From the NCBI GenBank assembly GCA_951394045.1, contig OX595989.1:2108001-2172000 (forward strand): a stretch of 64,000 nucleotides of DNA. The letters are read 5' to 3'. The notes under the pieces were generated by a model. That model was not told the DNA's origin and ran no database searches. It was given only the letters and a program-made list of their open reading frames with translations. The position numbers were made by a program, and so were the translations under genes. This DNA comes from Nitzschia sp. DOCU1. Its lineage: Eukaryota; Bacillariophyta; Bacillariophyceae; Bacillariales; Bacillariaceae. Every line of letters starts with the position of its first letter. Positions within the stretch are counted from its first letter, which is position 1. Positions 1 through 10,676 of the stretch are shown here, piece by piece.

Positions 1-302
1 TCGAGCGTAATGGTGACAATTTGAGATTCATTGCCTTCAATCTTACTATTCACATCGAAATCAATGGGATGTCCAACGACACCATCTCGACTGGCTTTGG
101 CCAGTGCGCTACCGCTGTTATCGGGCGACAAAGTGGACAAGAAGGATTTGGGAATCGTCACGATGTGGTGATTGTGATTGCGGCAGGTTAGGCCAGCAGG
201 ATCCGTCAGACGAGCTGCTGCCCTTGCTCCTCTCGACGACGACGTCGAGGTCACCGACGGCAAATTGGCACGAGCTGCCGTTGTCAACAAGACTCTTCTC
301 AT
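1..302 (-). CDS. 5' part of an unidentified gene, leaves window at left edge
   Basis: A reading frame opens with ATG at 302..300 on the minus strand and stays open for 100 codons to the window edge. The first 30 or so residues are rich in R, A, S and T with almost no acidic residues (beginning MRRVLLTTAARANLPSV), which resembles a mitochondrial presequence. The mature part reads IVTIPKSFLSTLSPD and later GHPIDFDVNSKIEGNE. I do not recognise the family. A competing minus-strand frame at 118..393 uses the same DNA but is less protein-like. The 3' end lies outside the window. Confidence 0.5.
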   Translation of the reverse strand, partial: MRRVLLTTAARANLPSVTSTSSSRGARAAARLTDPAGLTCRNHNHHIVTIPKSFLSTLSPDNSGSALAKASRDGVVGHPIDFDVNSKIEGNESQIVTITL

Positions 303-726
303 GGTGATTGATGCTACAGTACCCTAAGGATGAAAGTTGATGAAAATGAATAATGCCACAAGATTTCCCTCTTGTCTTCCAATAGAGGTTCACGACTCGA
401 CTGCATCATCGTCATCGTCGTTCTTCGTCCGAAATCGATCTCGCGCTTGTTTGTTGTGGAAGGAGATCTTGCCGCCGACCGCCGGTGCGCCCGCGCGCGG
501 GAGCGAGCCGGTCCGGCGGCCGGCGCGGCGGCACGAACGGTTTTCGACTAAATCGACTGCAGGGTAGGCGGCAAGCAGTGGAACAAACGCTCAAAAGGCA
601 CAAAATCGAAAAAGAACTTGGGCTTTTGTTCCGAGTTTCGAGCACACGAGTCAAACTTTCCCTTTGGGTCATTGCTAACTTTTGAAAAGAAGGTTGCCAT
701 ACTATCGGAAGCAAACAACAAAGAAA
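303..726. other. divergent intergenic region
   Basis: This stretch separates the minus-strand gene starting at 302 from the plus-strand gene starting at 727. It holds a GC-rich patch around 475-535. I see no supported gene or recognisable promoter motif. Confidence 0.4.
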
Positions 727-1746
727 ATGAACCACGTTGTCTTTCGTTTACTGTTTCTGTTGGGGATTTGCTGTTCGGCCCTTCCACCGGCATTGGCATG
801 GCATGGTAAATTGAGCATGGCCCTGTTTCGCCGTGGGGGCAATGCTTTGAACTATCAAGACGACACGTCCGAGCAGAGTACAGTTGATAACGATGATTCA
901 TCCGCATTGGTCGCAAACAGTGAACAGAATGCTAAGCTTCATTTTCAAGGGGAATTCTGGCACCATCATGTCACTGACTTTCCAGCACACATTGTCCTTT
1001 CGACGAGACAAAAATTCCTGTCCTTTTTTCAAAATCGGCTCCATCGCAATCTTTTGCTAAAAGGCGGAGGCAATCCCACCGAAGAAATACCCGCTACACC
1101 TGAAATTCTCAAAGAATGGGCTGCTCAGTCTCGAGTGGTTTCCAGTACGCCGCCAGTGTTACTACATCAGAAAGAGGATGATCATCATCATTCGGTGGTC
1201 GCTATCCATAGTACCGTCCCGATTGTTCCAGGGTTGTCCATCAAGGCCGTTTCTTACACTGGGTGTAGACTTCTTTGGCATCCACAAACTTTATTACCAA
1301 CATATGAATTCACCTTGATTCAAGATAGATATCAAGCCCAAGGTACAAAAGCACTCGTGTGGTTATACCGCAAAGTCACTGGGGAACGAGCAACAACCGC
1401 CCAAGACGACGAGGACCCATTTCTAGTAGCCGCCGACAGTACTACTGGAAGTCGCAACACGCATGGCCTTTGTCGCGTAGTCATGGAACCCTTTCGACAT
1501 CCAACAGCAGCGGGGGAAGAGGTTTTGCGTCTATCGTATTACAGCATGGTCAAGGTTTCGTGCAGTTTGCCGCAACGCCTGCTCAAGATCTTGCCCCTGT
1601 CCAGACAAAGTATTGAGGCCAAGATTAGTGCTTCCATGGCGAAACAACTTGAAAGTGAAGTAATGCAGTCGGCGGGTAGGTTTCATTCGGCTCTGGAAGC
1701 ATGGGTCGAGAAGCAGAACCATGAAAAACTGCAAGGCGTACACTAG
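727..1746 (+). CDS. secretory-pathway protein of unknown function
   Basis: I chose ATG 727 because the open frame upstream to 682 has no ATG, and because 727 gives a clear signal peptide (MNHVVFRLLFLLGICCSALP, then PALAW). The product is 339 aa. The mature part begins with a low-complexity acidic stretch. A central region (about residues 160-310) alternates hydrophobic and charged residues and looks like a beta-rich lipid-binding or DUF1997-like fold; the family link is only an impression. The C-terminus is helical. The aromatic residue after PALA could suit plastid import in heterokonts, but the motif is not clear. It is convergent with the helicase gene downstream. Confidence 0.6.
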   Translation: MNHVVFRLLFLLGICCSALPPALAWHGKLSMALFRRGGNALNYQDDTSEQSTVDNDDSSALVANSEQNAKLHFQGEFWHHHVTDFPAHIVLSTRQKFLSFFQNRLHRNLLLKGGGNPTEEIPATPEILKEWAAQSRVVSSTPPVLLHQKEDDHHHSVVAIHSTVPIVPGLSIKAVSYTGCRLLWHPQTLLPTYEFTLIQDRYQAQGTKALVWLYRKVTGERATTAQDDEDPFLVAADSTTGSRNTHGLCRVVMEPFRHPTAAGEEVLRLSYYSMVKVSCSLPQRLLKILPLSRQSIEAKISASMAKQLESEVMQSAGRFHSALEAWVEKQNHEKLQGVH

Positions 1747-2026
1747 ATTAGAAAGCCACAAAGGATCAATTATGTCAAGCTCCGACATCCCCTGAATCAT
1801 CCCGAGAATCGAAAGTCTTTGGACTAATACTTGACGTTTTCGATGGCCCAACGTGGACGACCACAGGGGAACAACCATCTCATACCTTCCTAGCCATGAT
1901 GGACTGTGCCATCATTCAAAGTAAGTCGGAAGCCTCCACCCAATGATAGTCTGTTGGACCATCATACACCCTGATCGCAGGTAAATGTTTCTTGCAAAAC
2001 TAAACTGACGAATTCTCTAGAAATAT

Positions 2027-5000
2027 TTACAATGAGTCACATTCGTCACCATCTTCCGTATCATCAATGATACAATGGACCCCTTGGCACCACTTGTTAA
2101 AGGCTGCCCAGTGCTTGTCCCCTTCGATCAATGTCTCTACATCCCCAACCACCAGCAGTGCCTGACGAGCTCGAGTCAGCGCAACATTAAGTCGTCTCCA
2201 GTCCGTCAAGAAACCAATGTTGGCCCTTCGATTCGATCGAACTGCAGAGAAAATGATAACATCGCGCTCCCGGCCTTGGTATCCATCGACCGATTTGACC
2301 TCAATGGTCGCCTTCGGGTTGGATAATGTCATGGCCGAGATTTCTGGGTCGGTCGAAATGAGGTTCTTAATCAATTGGACTTGACCACTGTATGGGGTCA
2401 CAACTCCGATACTCTTTGGTGAGAAGGGGTCCTCGGGGCTGCCCTTCTTCATGATTTCTCGAATGAGAGCCACAACGCGGACCGCTTCGGCCTCGTTGCT
2501 GTAAGTGGTTGATTCCTCTAGCACGGTGGATGTCGTTGGACGAAATACTGTACGAGTGAGCTTGTTGGCTTCGCCTCTTCTTTCATTGCATCGGCCACCC
2601 ACATTGATAAGTCGGACCCCAATGTCCGGGTTCCCACAGGGCATGATGTTGTTCAACACGGTCGGAAAGGGTCGTTGCGCTGCGAGGAACTCGGGTGTCT
2701 TCAAGAGGCTGTCATAGAAGAGAGCCGAAGAAAAGGCGGCAATGGATGGGTGCATACGGTATTGGATACCGAGTAACAATGAGCCTGCAAATCGTTTCCG
2801 GTACACCATATGATTTTGTTGATCGTCTCCATAGGACCGCATCAGCGATCTCGCTTGCTTGATAGGAAGATCATCCAAATAACTTGAATCCATTTGAGTC
2901 ACATCGGTCTTGGTGTTCACCATGGGAGCAGGCATTGTAGCAGCCAACCGTTCCATCAAAGAAATTGTTAGGGGTGATGTAGGATCGCTCTTCACCGTGG
3001 CAGGAAGTTGGCAAGGATCTCCCAAGAGCACCAACGCGCGACAGCTATTGGATGCCGTCACAGGAATCAACGTGGCTGGTTCCACACTCTGGCAAGCCTC
3101 GTCAACAATGACAAACGGCAGCGACAGCGGTGGACCGCCATCGGGAGCATCCGTTCGCTCCTGCTGTGTATCCAATTTTGCCTTCTTGACTCCCTTTGCA
3201 GTACCACTTGGTTTCTTCGTGCCCATTCGACCATCCTCTTCCAGCATCTCGTCCATGTCGGGCTTCAAACCGCACGCCGCTAGCAGACGGGGATCGGCAG
3301 CACCCGTGGATGTAGACACAATGATATCGGCTTGTCTTAGCGCCTTGCTAGCTGCCTTGTTGCATGCCTGAATCGACTGCTTGACTGCAGCAGTTGCAAT
3401 TTCCTGCACTGTCTTGTCGCTGAGCATCGCGCTTCCGGCCTTGCCACTCGCCTTGCGTCGTTGTTGCAATTTGGCCAGTTGTGCAGTAGCGCGGGCAGCG
3501 TTCTTCAGGGCCTTTTGCGCATCAGGGTCCGCATCAATAGCAGCATCCAAAGTATAGTCCCACAAATCTTCCGACACTGCGGATGCCTTACCCACACGCA
3601 CCACTTTGAGACCCAATTTGAGAAAACTTTCTGCCAAATTGTCAGCACCCACGTTGCTAAATGCGCACGCCAGCACCTTGGCGTTAGGAGAGATAGAACG
3701 GCACTGGTGCGTAAAGCCAAATCCAATCGCGCCAGCAGTGGACGTCTTGCCACTTCCCGGAGGACCTTGGATCATGCTAAGCTTACGGGTCAAAGCGGCG
3801 CCGATTGCAGCCAACTGTGGCCCGTTCATGGGTTTGAAAATGCCGTGAGGATTCTTCTGAATGTACGCCAGCGCTTGGTTCGCCAACTTGACGGAAGATG
3901 CCATGGGAGGCTTGGAGACGAGCCGATTCAGATGTTGCAGGTCAAAAGCATCAACATCGTGAAAGAGAGGACTCGAGGGATCCGTAAAGGCATGAGTCGA
4001 AATGATCGTCTCCTTGAGCAAATCGTCCATCTGAATGTTTCCATGTGGATTGGATTTGTCTTGGTTTTCATTTCCATCTTGAAATCCATCCACGGATAGA
4101 TCCTTGTTGCGATCAGGAATGGCGGTCAATTGCGTCAGAGCTGTCACCATTCGTGTGTAAGGAATATCCGAAAAGAATCGGTCGGCACGAAGTCTCATTT
4201 TGGCATCGCCCGGTCCGGATGGCCCTGCATTGTTCGGGGCGGGTCCAAAGGAGGCCTCGAATTGACCACCTGCCACGGCAATATCAATGTACGTGGGGCC
4301 AGTGCCAATGACCCGGGCCTCGATAGAGGTGGCCGTAGTACTCGTGGGGAGCGCATTGGGATCGAAGAAGTCGCCACTACCTTGCGGTTGGAGTGTGAGC
4401 AAAATCACGTCATTGTTGGAAAATTTCGAATTTGGTGGGAGATATCGTGGGCTAATGGCTCCTTCCTCTAGTAGTTCATCGTCTGGTGTGTACACCGATG
4501 TGGCATCCTTTGCTTTGACGAGCCGATACACTTCATCAGCAAATAGGTTTCCTCGCCGCTCTGGGAACAGGTCGAAGACGGCATGACCTGCTACTTCCAG
4601 AGATATAGGGTCGTCAATAGAAGCCTTTATTCTACCCATGACTTCTTGTTCCTGTACAAAAAGGTGAAACCTGAGTGAGAAACCACCTCGAATGACGATA
4701 TGGGATTGATCGGTGGGAATGAATCTTCGAGATTCGCCCTAGGGATTCTAGCGAATCTCCTATGTGGTACCATGTTGCCTTGAAACCTTCTCTTACCTCT
4801 GCTTGGTATTCTGCCGTCAGTAGAGTAAAAAACTTGTTGTGGTAAGAGGACAAACTGTTGTAAAGCGAGGCTCTTTTCCGCGATCTTCCCCTCCCTCCCG
4901 TTTTCGCCATTTGAGACGGAAAGCCGCCGCCCTGCTTCTGGTTCCACGCGCCAGTCAACTCCATCGGAGAGCTGGTGATTGTGTTTCGAAGGTTTTCTCG

Positions 5001-5252
5001 AATCAAATCTTGTGTAAGCTCCTCTCCTCCACGCTGTAACCGCCTTGTCCGCCGATCCGATGCCTTTTGTTTCCGCATCGACAGGCTGGCTGCCCCCGAC
5101 GAAATTCTGGCGCGATTAGTATTCATTTCTTGTCGTCCTTCCAACGACGTCCCGTGGAACTTTGAAAATGACGAGAGGGACAACCCCACAGAGCAAGGAG
5201 CCAAGATGGTCAGCGCCATCAAGCCTATTATTAGATGCATTCGTGTCAACAT
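2027..5252 (-). CDS. SF1 helicase of the UPF1/IGHMBP2 (SMUBP2) type with N-terminal signal peptide
   Basis: Two exons are proposed: 5252..4797 and 4651..2027, with a 145-nt intron (gtaaga...tgtacag) in phase 0. The product is 1026 aa. Exon 2 holds the whole ATPase core: Walker A GPPGSGKTS (about residue 448), DEAC box VIVDEACQS (about 669), GDPCQLPA, IQYRMHPS (about 782), TPYSGQ, and the VDGYQGRERD and LNVALTRAR motifs. These place it with the UPF1-like SF1 helicases that unwind RNA or DNA. Exon 1 starts MLTRMHLIIGLMALTILAP, a strong signal peptide, followed by about 120 basic residues. That arrangement would send the enzyme into the secretory route or plastid instead of the nucleus. Plants have a predicted plastid SMUBP2-like protein, so a plastid role is plausible. 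An upstream in-frame ATG exists but would bury the signal peptide. Confidence 0.85.
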
Positions 5253-5819
5253 GGTTCCAATTTTATTTTTGTGAGAGCGAAATGCAATGACACGGAGGCT
5301 TTTGCAATCTTCCCACTTCATCCGGAGCAGAATTCGAACAAAAGACGAAAGAGGCAAAACCAGCTGGATGCGAGCTATTTCGGCTAAACAAAAGATGGCG
5401 TCACCTCCGTCATGTGTTTTATGGGAAGGACAGACTGACCAAATGGATCCTTTCCTCGACATACGTAGCATCTCGTATCTTTTCAACGGGAATTAGTGGC
5501 ATCAGATTCTGCCCAGCGACCGTTCAAACTTCAACAGTCAGATGAATGACAGCGAAACTGTCGTGCGACACATGTACTTAAAAAATGCGACATGCTTTTC
5601 AAATTCTCAGAACTTTTCAACTATGCCGTATTTCCTCTACGAGCGCGCCTTTTTTGCGTGCGTTGGTAGGTCGTCACCAAATATCCATCCGCGGTCGCGT
5701 GATGACTTTCGGAAGCAGCTTCTTTCTTTTTGAAGCGAAAGAACATATCTTCTTGACCACCTTCCATACTTTCTACCTTGTTGGGATCCGTCACGTTCTC
5801 CTCTTTTACCATCGCTACC
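5253..5819. other. divergent intergenic region, 567 bp
   Basis: Shared upstream region of the helicase (-) and the membrane coiled-coil protein (+). No supported gene or clear motif was found. Confidence 0.4.
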
Positions 5820-6803
5820 ATGTTGTTTGGACGTTCCAACGCGGATGCTGCTGCTACCAGCAAGGTGAATGCGGTCAAGTTTGAGGAAGAGGGCTGGGAG
5901 GTTGTCAAACCGACGAAAGGGAATCCTCAGCAGCAGCTGGCGAAGGTGTCTCAGCCTGACATCTCGACTGAATCATCAGAAAAATCGGATTGTAAGGTAA
6001 GCAACGATGACGCTCCGGATGCAGCCAATAATCCAGTGGACTCGGCTGCTCCCTTCGTGGTGATTCCTAGCGAGAAAAAGTCTTCGGGAATTTCTATAGA
6101 ATCTTTTGTTGACGCCATCCCGGATATTCACGTCCAGGAATGGCTGGCATCAATTGATTTCACCCAGCTTGCGGACCAAGGAACCAAAAGTTACTATCTA
6201 GTCAAGCGTAATTTGAAAGCGGTAGCCTTGTTGTTCTTGGTGGGCGTCTTTTGCGTCAACCGCGTCCCTGCTGGACAACGTTTTAAGCGAGAAACCGTCC
6301 CGTCGTCGCCGCCGGACATGCCGAACGGAGCCCCAATGGTCGAGTATGACCTGTTGGTGGAGCAACTCCGTGCTAAAATTGAGCAAATGGAAGCAACCGG
6401 TCGGCAGGTTGCCCATGAATTGTCCATGGCTGTTTTTGAACGCAATCACTGGCGCACCATGGCCCTTGGCTGCGACCATGATTTGAGAGAAGTATCCTCT
6501 GCGCATGCTAAACTTGAGGAGCAAATCAAACAGTCCAAGTTAATGGCTCCATTGGCATTTGTGGCGCCGTCGTCCCCGCGTCCGAATGCTACTGCGATTG
6601 CCGATACTCCCTATGTGGATCAGCGGCTCCCCACCCCCGAGCCATCCCCTCCCAAGCGTATTCCCTATCCTCAACTGGCTCTGCCCGAACCACAGCCCGT
6701 ACCACTGCTACCAAAACCATCTATGAAGACTGGCCGGGGCAGCAGAGCTAGGGGTCAGTCAGCTCTCATTCTGGCGCCATCGGTCGCGGTGACGGCTGTC
6801 TAA
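5820..6803 (+). CDS. single-pass membrane coiled-coil protein with LIR-like N-terminal motif
   Basis: ATG 5820 is the first ATG of the frame and lies in a good context (taccATG). The product is 327 aa. An acidic N-terminus contains FEEEGWEVVKP (W26-x-x-V29), which fits the ATG8-interacting LIR/AIM pattern of acidic residues before W-x-x-V. One membrane segment follows at about 131-149 (NLKAVALLFLVGVFCVNRV), then a coiled coil at about 174-235 and a proline-rich tail with many PEPxP-type repeats. There is no signal peptide, so a tail-out membrane anchor is likely. No known family was recognised. The next gene downstream on the same strand has the same layout. Confidence 0.65.
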   Translation: MLFGRSNADAAATSKVNAVKFEEEGWEVVKPTKGNPQQQLAKVSQPDISTESSEKSDCKVSNDDAPDAANNPVDSAAPFVVIPSEKKSSGISIESFVDAIPDIHVQEWLASIDFTQLADQGTKSYYLVKRNLKAVALLFLVGVFCVNRVPAGQRFKRETVPSSPPDMPNGAPMVEYDLLVEQLRAKIEQMEATGRQVAHELSMAVFERNHWRTMALGCDHDLREVSSAHAKLEEQIKQSKLMAPLAFVAPSSPRPNATAIADTPYVDQRLPTPEPSPPKRIPYPQLALPEPQPVPLLPKPSMKTGRGSRARGQSALILAPSVAVTAV

Positions 6804-7524
6804 CTTGGTTCTAGGTGAAGTCTATGACATGGGTATCTTTAGAAAAGAACGAATGAAGAATCATCAATCATAACAAGTTTTCTGGTGAATACATGTTGCT
6901 TGTAAAAGCGTTGCTGTCGAAGCGCGTCAAGGAAGACCGCACAGCTCAGAATTGTTGGAATGCGCTCCTTGTCGTGAAAACAAAGATGAAAATTCTGATA
7001 GAGTAGTAGTAAATGTCTGAGCATGCCGTATGGGATTCTCTAAAGTAACGAATTTGTTGTCTGGGAAAATAAGCTTGTGCTTCTCGATGATTGTAGCAAC
7101 AAATATGGGTCAGGCCGACGAATCCAGGAGATCTTCCGTCACTCTTCCCAAGTCTAGCTAGCTCGTGATTGCTATTGCTGCAAAGAAAATCATTGTAGCG
7201 GTCGAAAATGACTATGCCGTCTCCACAAGTCGATGAGGTCATTCTTGCCATCGCCCATGCCGGCGAAAGGGAAAGTGCGACACCAAATTCCGACACGTAG
7301 CAAAAGATCGCGCGACAGGATCGGGTAGTACACAACATCACGTAGAATTCAACGTACCAGGTACTAACGTTGCAATCCGTGCTGCACGACGACGGCAGCG
7401 TGTCATACGCAGAACATGCAACAAAGAAAAAAGAACTCACGCTGGAGCATTTGTTCCTTGAATGAAAAGGGAGGTGTTTGTTCTAGCATTGTGGTAGTTC
7501 TAACGAGGAAAGTATTCTGGCACC
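6804..7524. other. intergenic region, 721 bp
   Basis: It lies between two same-strand membrane-protein genes. A 164-codon minus-strand frame at 6946..7440 covers much of it, but its Cys/Tyr/Ser-rich translation lacks domain features, so I do not call it. Nothing else was seen. Confidence 0.4.
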
Positions 7525-8754
7525 ATGAAGACATCTCCAAGCTTCGAGTCCCAGAGTTCATTTGAGGAATTCGATACGTCCACTCTGAACGAATCAGCAG
7601 CAGCGGAAGGCGCTGACGATGCTGCGTTGGAAATGGACTGGGGCGTTGTGTCGACTACAGGGTCTGACGTCGGGACTTACGCACATCAATCTATGGGGAC
7701 CACCTGCGAGTACACTGATACTGGTATTTTGATTATTGATGGCATTGATAGCGGCAGTAGCCGTAACGATCACCCGTCGGACCTGTCCCTTCCGGGTACA
7801 GAATCCTTGCCTTCTGACCTAGGAAGTCTCAGTGCAGAGAACAACGACGAAGTGCATAACGATGCATCCCGTCACAGTGCATGGGTGATAAGCAAACGTG
7901 CTGTTTACCTCGCTGGGATTGCGGCATTTCTCGTTTTCTCTGTTGTAACAGGTCTCTTTATTCGCCAGCATTATCAATATCGTTCCACGATGCAACAGCT
8001 GGGTGAGAAGATCCAGCAACTCGAGAAGGAGCGGGAAGAGATGCCACAGCCGGTGTGGATGGATGGATCTGATATCAGCAGTGATTCGAAATTCTTTACT
8101 CTTCTTGACAATTGCTGGATCAAAGCAAGAATGAAGGTGAAATTCGGAGACTGCAGCCAGAACAGTTACGGTTTGTGCGGTGCGTTCTTTCAGAATGCCA
8201 CCGAAACCATCGGCAAGTGGTTTGGTGAGACATTTGCTTCGCTAGATGGTGGCGAAAGTTCCACTAGTGGCTCCAATCAGGAGATGCCAAGTTTGAATGA
8301 AGCCATGGAAACTATGGCCAAGTTTCCCGGGATAATGGGAGAAGCTATAGTTTCAGCAAGCAAGGCTGTTTCTGAGAAGATTGCAAGCTTGAATCTGGGG
8401 CTTGAATCTGAGGATGGTGCTGCCGATGAGCTTATCCGAGCTTCAGAGGCTTTTGCCGAAGCTCTTCATTCAGCCGGTGGTGCTATGGCGTCTGAACTCA
8501 ATGACCTTGGGGAAGATCCAATCAAGTATCTCACCGAGGCTGTGGGCGAAGCGTCCCAGCCTGCGCGAAATGCCAAGTTTTCGATGAGTGGGCTTCGAAA
8601 TGTAGTTGAAAAAGTTTCCGCGGCGTCAATAGGATGGGGCGAGGCACTCGTTCAAACTGGCGAGACAATTTCTGTCAAGGTCATTGAGATGATGGATGAT
8701 CCGCTCTCGTATTTCGAATTCCAGACGAAGTCTTCAAAAGAGAAGGAGTTGTAA
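7525..8754 (+). CDS. single-pass membrane coiled-coil protein with LIR-like N-terminal motif
   Basis: ATG 7525 lies in a good context (caccATG). The product is 409 aa. The acidic N-terminal 120 residues contain ALEMDWGVVST (W39-x-x-V42 with acidic residues before W), again a LIR/AIM-like pattern. A membrane segment spans about 127-147 (YLAGIAAFLVFSVVTGLFI), followed by a short coiled coil (about 153-172). Next comes a cysteine-bearing segment DNCWIKARMKVKFGDC and then amphipathic helices to the end. I do not recognise a named family. The order of parts (acidic W-motif, membrane span, coiled coil) matches the gene at 5820, suggesting paralogy or a shared function at an organelle membrane. Confidence 0.7.
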   Translation: MKTSPSFESQSSFEEFDTSTLNESAAAEGADDAALEMDWGVVSTTGSDVGTYAHQSMGTTCEYTDTGILIIDGIDSGSSRNDHPSDLSLPGTESLPSDLGSLSAENNDEVHNDASRHSAWVISKRAVYLAGIAAFLVFSVVTGLFIRQHYQYRSTMQQLGEKIQQLEKEREEMPQPVWMDGSDISSDSKFFTLLDNCWIKARMKVKFGDCSQNSYGLCGAFFQNATETIGKWFGETFASLDGGESSTSGSNQEMPSLNEAMETMAKFPGIMGEAIVSASKAVSEKIASLNLGLESEDGAADELIRASEAFAEALHSAGGAMASELNDLGEDPIKYLTEAVGEASQPARNAKFSMSGLRNVVEKVSAASIGWGEALVQTGETISVKVIEMMDDPLSYFEFQTKSSKEKEL

Positions 8755-8952
8755 AAGGTAGTGTAAAGGTATAGTTAAAGCAGCGAATATTACGCACTTT
8801 CCAGTAGGCTTAAGGCATTATCAGAACGTTGAACAGAAGGCATGGATAAACGTTCTAACTTCTAACAGTGGAGTCTACATTTTAATGACATGTGTTATTC
8901 CATTAACATTCCAAAATTATAAGCGAGCTAGCAATAGCAAAAGAAGGAAATT

Positions 8953-10380
8953 CTACCCCCCGAGGACTTTGATGCATTGCTTGTGCCTGTAGATATCAGG
9001 CTTCTCTGCAACAAAATGATACAAAATGTCAACGTCGAAATTTGCATTTAGTTTCGACAGCACTTCGGGCCACACAGGAACTGGCAAATTGAAGTCTCGA
9101 AACACTCTACGGCCGGCCTTGTTGAGACGAATCCAGTGGATGATCTCTCGTAGGATCGGGTCTGATACTTTGCCTTCGATGTGTAGGTACTCCAGTTCCA
9201 TGTTTCGACGGACTCCATCCAAGAGCGCCGAGGCCCCAACCCTGTCCACTTTGTTTCGAGTCATAACTAATTCTTTTAGGCCACGCATCATGGGTAGCTG
9301 GCGAGCTAGAGCATGGGCACCATCGTTGCTCATCTTGATTCTTCGAAGGGATAGAACTCGAAGAGTGGAATTCGCATGAAGAACCGATGCGATTGATGTT
9401 GCTCCAACGTCACCAAGATCGTTGAATGATATGTTGATTTCTTCGAGGAAAGTATTCTCGAGCAAAATATCTGCAATAGATTTTGCTCCTACGGGTCCTA
9501 TACCATTGTCAGAAAGATCAATCTTCCGCAATTTGCCGGTGCACAGGCCTTGGCACAAGCTCACCACTCCTTGGTCCGAGATTAAGTTCATGCCCAGGAC
9601 CAGAGTTACCAATGATTTCGATGCTCTGATCAGTTCAGACAGAGAAGAGCATCCTGCTCGTCCGATCTCGTTCGACCTAAGGTCCAACGTTTCTAGAGTT
9701 GAGTTCTCGAGAAGTCCGTCGGCGATTTGCTCGGCCCCTTCGTCACCCAGATTATTTTCACCCAAACATAGTTCGTGCAGACTCGTATTCCTTCGAAGCA
9801 TATCACCAAGACATCTCCCACCATATTCCCCATTTATTTCTGTGTTGATAAGGTGCAACCGCCGTAGCTTTGAACTTTGTTGAATGCCACGACAAAGTTG
9901 TGAGAGCGATGTACCGATTAGCTGGCAATCAACGAAACGAAGTTCTTGGATACTCGAGTTTGACGCTAGGATATCACCAAGGTACTTTGAGCTTCTCACA
10001 TCTACTTGGCAATTTCGAAAACTGAGCTCCTCCAGTTGGTTCATCGTCGCCATAGCCTGGAAGAAAGTTGTTGACTCCCGTGAGTTACGTAAGTCACGCA
10101 GTTGGATCTGGTGAATAGTCTTGTTTCGGGCGAGCACCGCAGCAAGTGCGATCGCTCCGTCATCAACCAAATTGTAGCACGATAGTAGCAGTGACTTCAC
10201 GGTTTTGGTTTCCCGGAGCTTTTCGGCCACGAAACGGGCTTGGGCATCATCCATACGCTGATGAGTGAGTTCGAGTGTCACCATTTGTGGGTCACAATTC
10301 GAAAGTCTATCCCCGATTTCCTCCAGCCAATCCGGGATTTCGGGACGCATCAGAGTAGATTGTGAGAGCCATCCAATCAT
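8953..10380 (-). CDS. leucine-rich-repeat protein (RNI/NLRC3-like)
   Basis: Intronless, 475 aa. From about residue 35 to 420 it consists of roughly 28-residue ribonuclease-inhibitor-type repeats with the pattern LxxLxLxxNxIxxxGxxxL (examples LETLDLRSNEIGRAG and LRKIDLSDNGIGPVG). There is no signal peptide, membrane span, kinase or NACHT domain, so it is a stand-alone cytoplasmic LRR scaffold. Such proteins are numerous in diatoms and usually have no assigned partner. The start ATG at 10380 gives a short leader before the first repeat. It is divergent from the methyltransferase gene, about 300 bp away. Confidence 0.8.
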   Translation of the reverse strand: MIGWLSQSTLMRPEIPDWLEEIGDRLSNCDPQMVTLELTHQRMDDAQARFVAEKLRETKTVKSLLLSCYNLVDDGAIALAAVLARNKTIHQIQLRDLRNSRESTTFFQAMATMNQLEELSFRNCQVDVRSSKYLGDILASNSSIQELRFVDCQLIGTSLSQLCRGIQQSSKLRRLHLINTEINGEYGGRCLGDMLRRNTSLHELCLGENNLGDEGAEQIADGLLENSTLETLDLRSNEIGRAGCSSLSELIRASKSLVTLVLGMNLISDQGVVSLCQGLCTGKLRKIDLSDNGIGPVGAKSIADILLENTFLEEINISFNDLGDVGATSIASVLHANSTLRVLSLRRIKMSNDGAHALARQLPMMRGLKELVMTRNKVDRVGASALLDGVRRNMELEYLHIEGKVSDPILREIIHWIRLNKAGRRVFRDFNLPVPVWPEVLSKLNANFDVDILYHFVAEKPDIYRHKQCIKVLGG

Positions 10381-10676
10381 CTTGGCATCGGCTCACTGGT
10401 GAAGGTCGCAAGAAAATAAAGACTATCGGGTCCAAAGAAAAAGAAGTCACAGGTCGGAACGAAGAAATTCAACGTCAAAGAATGAAAAGATTTTACGAAG
10501 CCAAAGTCATAAAGAAAAAGGCTTCACAGAAAAAATGGCGCAAGGCAACATGGCAAGTACAAGTACGTCAGTCTTATGCAAACATACGAGAACCAATAAA
10601 CTATTGATTGTCCGTTCTTCTAATTACCAAAAAATAAGAACACCTCTCCACCGGTAATCCACGGTTATGAAAACCG

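Noticed and set aside
118..393. 91-codon minus-strand frame
   Set aside because: Another minus-strand frame through the same DNA (302 to 1) has a presequence-like start and stays open to the window edge, so this one is its shadow.
3461..4099. 212-codon plus-strand frame inside the helicase gene
   Set aside because: It is antisense to a conserved helicase exon; such shadow frames are expected.
6946..7440. 164-codon minus-strand frame between the two membrane-protein genes
   Set aside because: The translation is Cys/Tyr/Ser-rich with no domain, motif or splice support.
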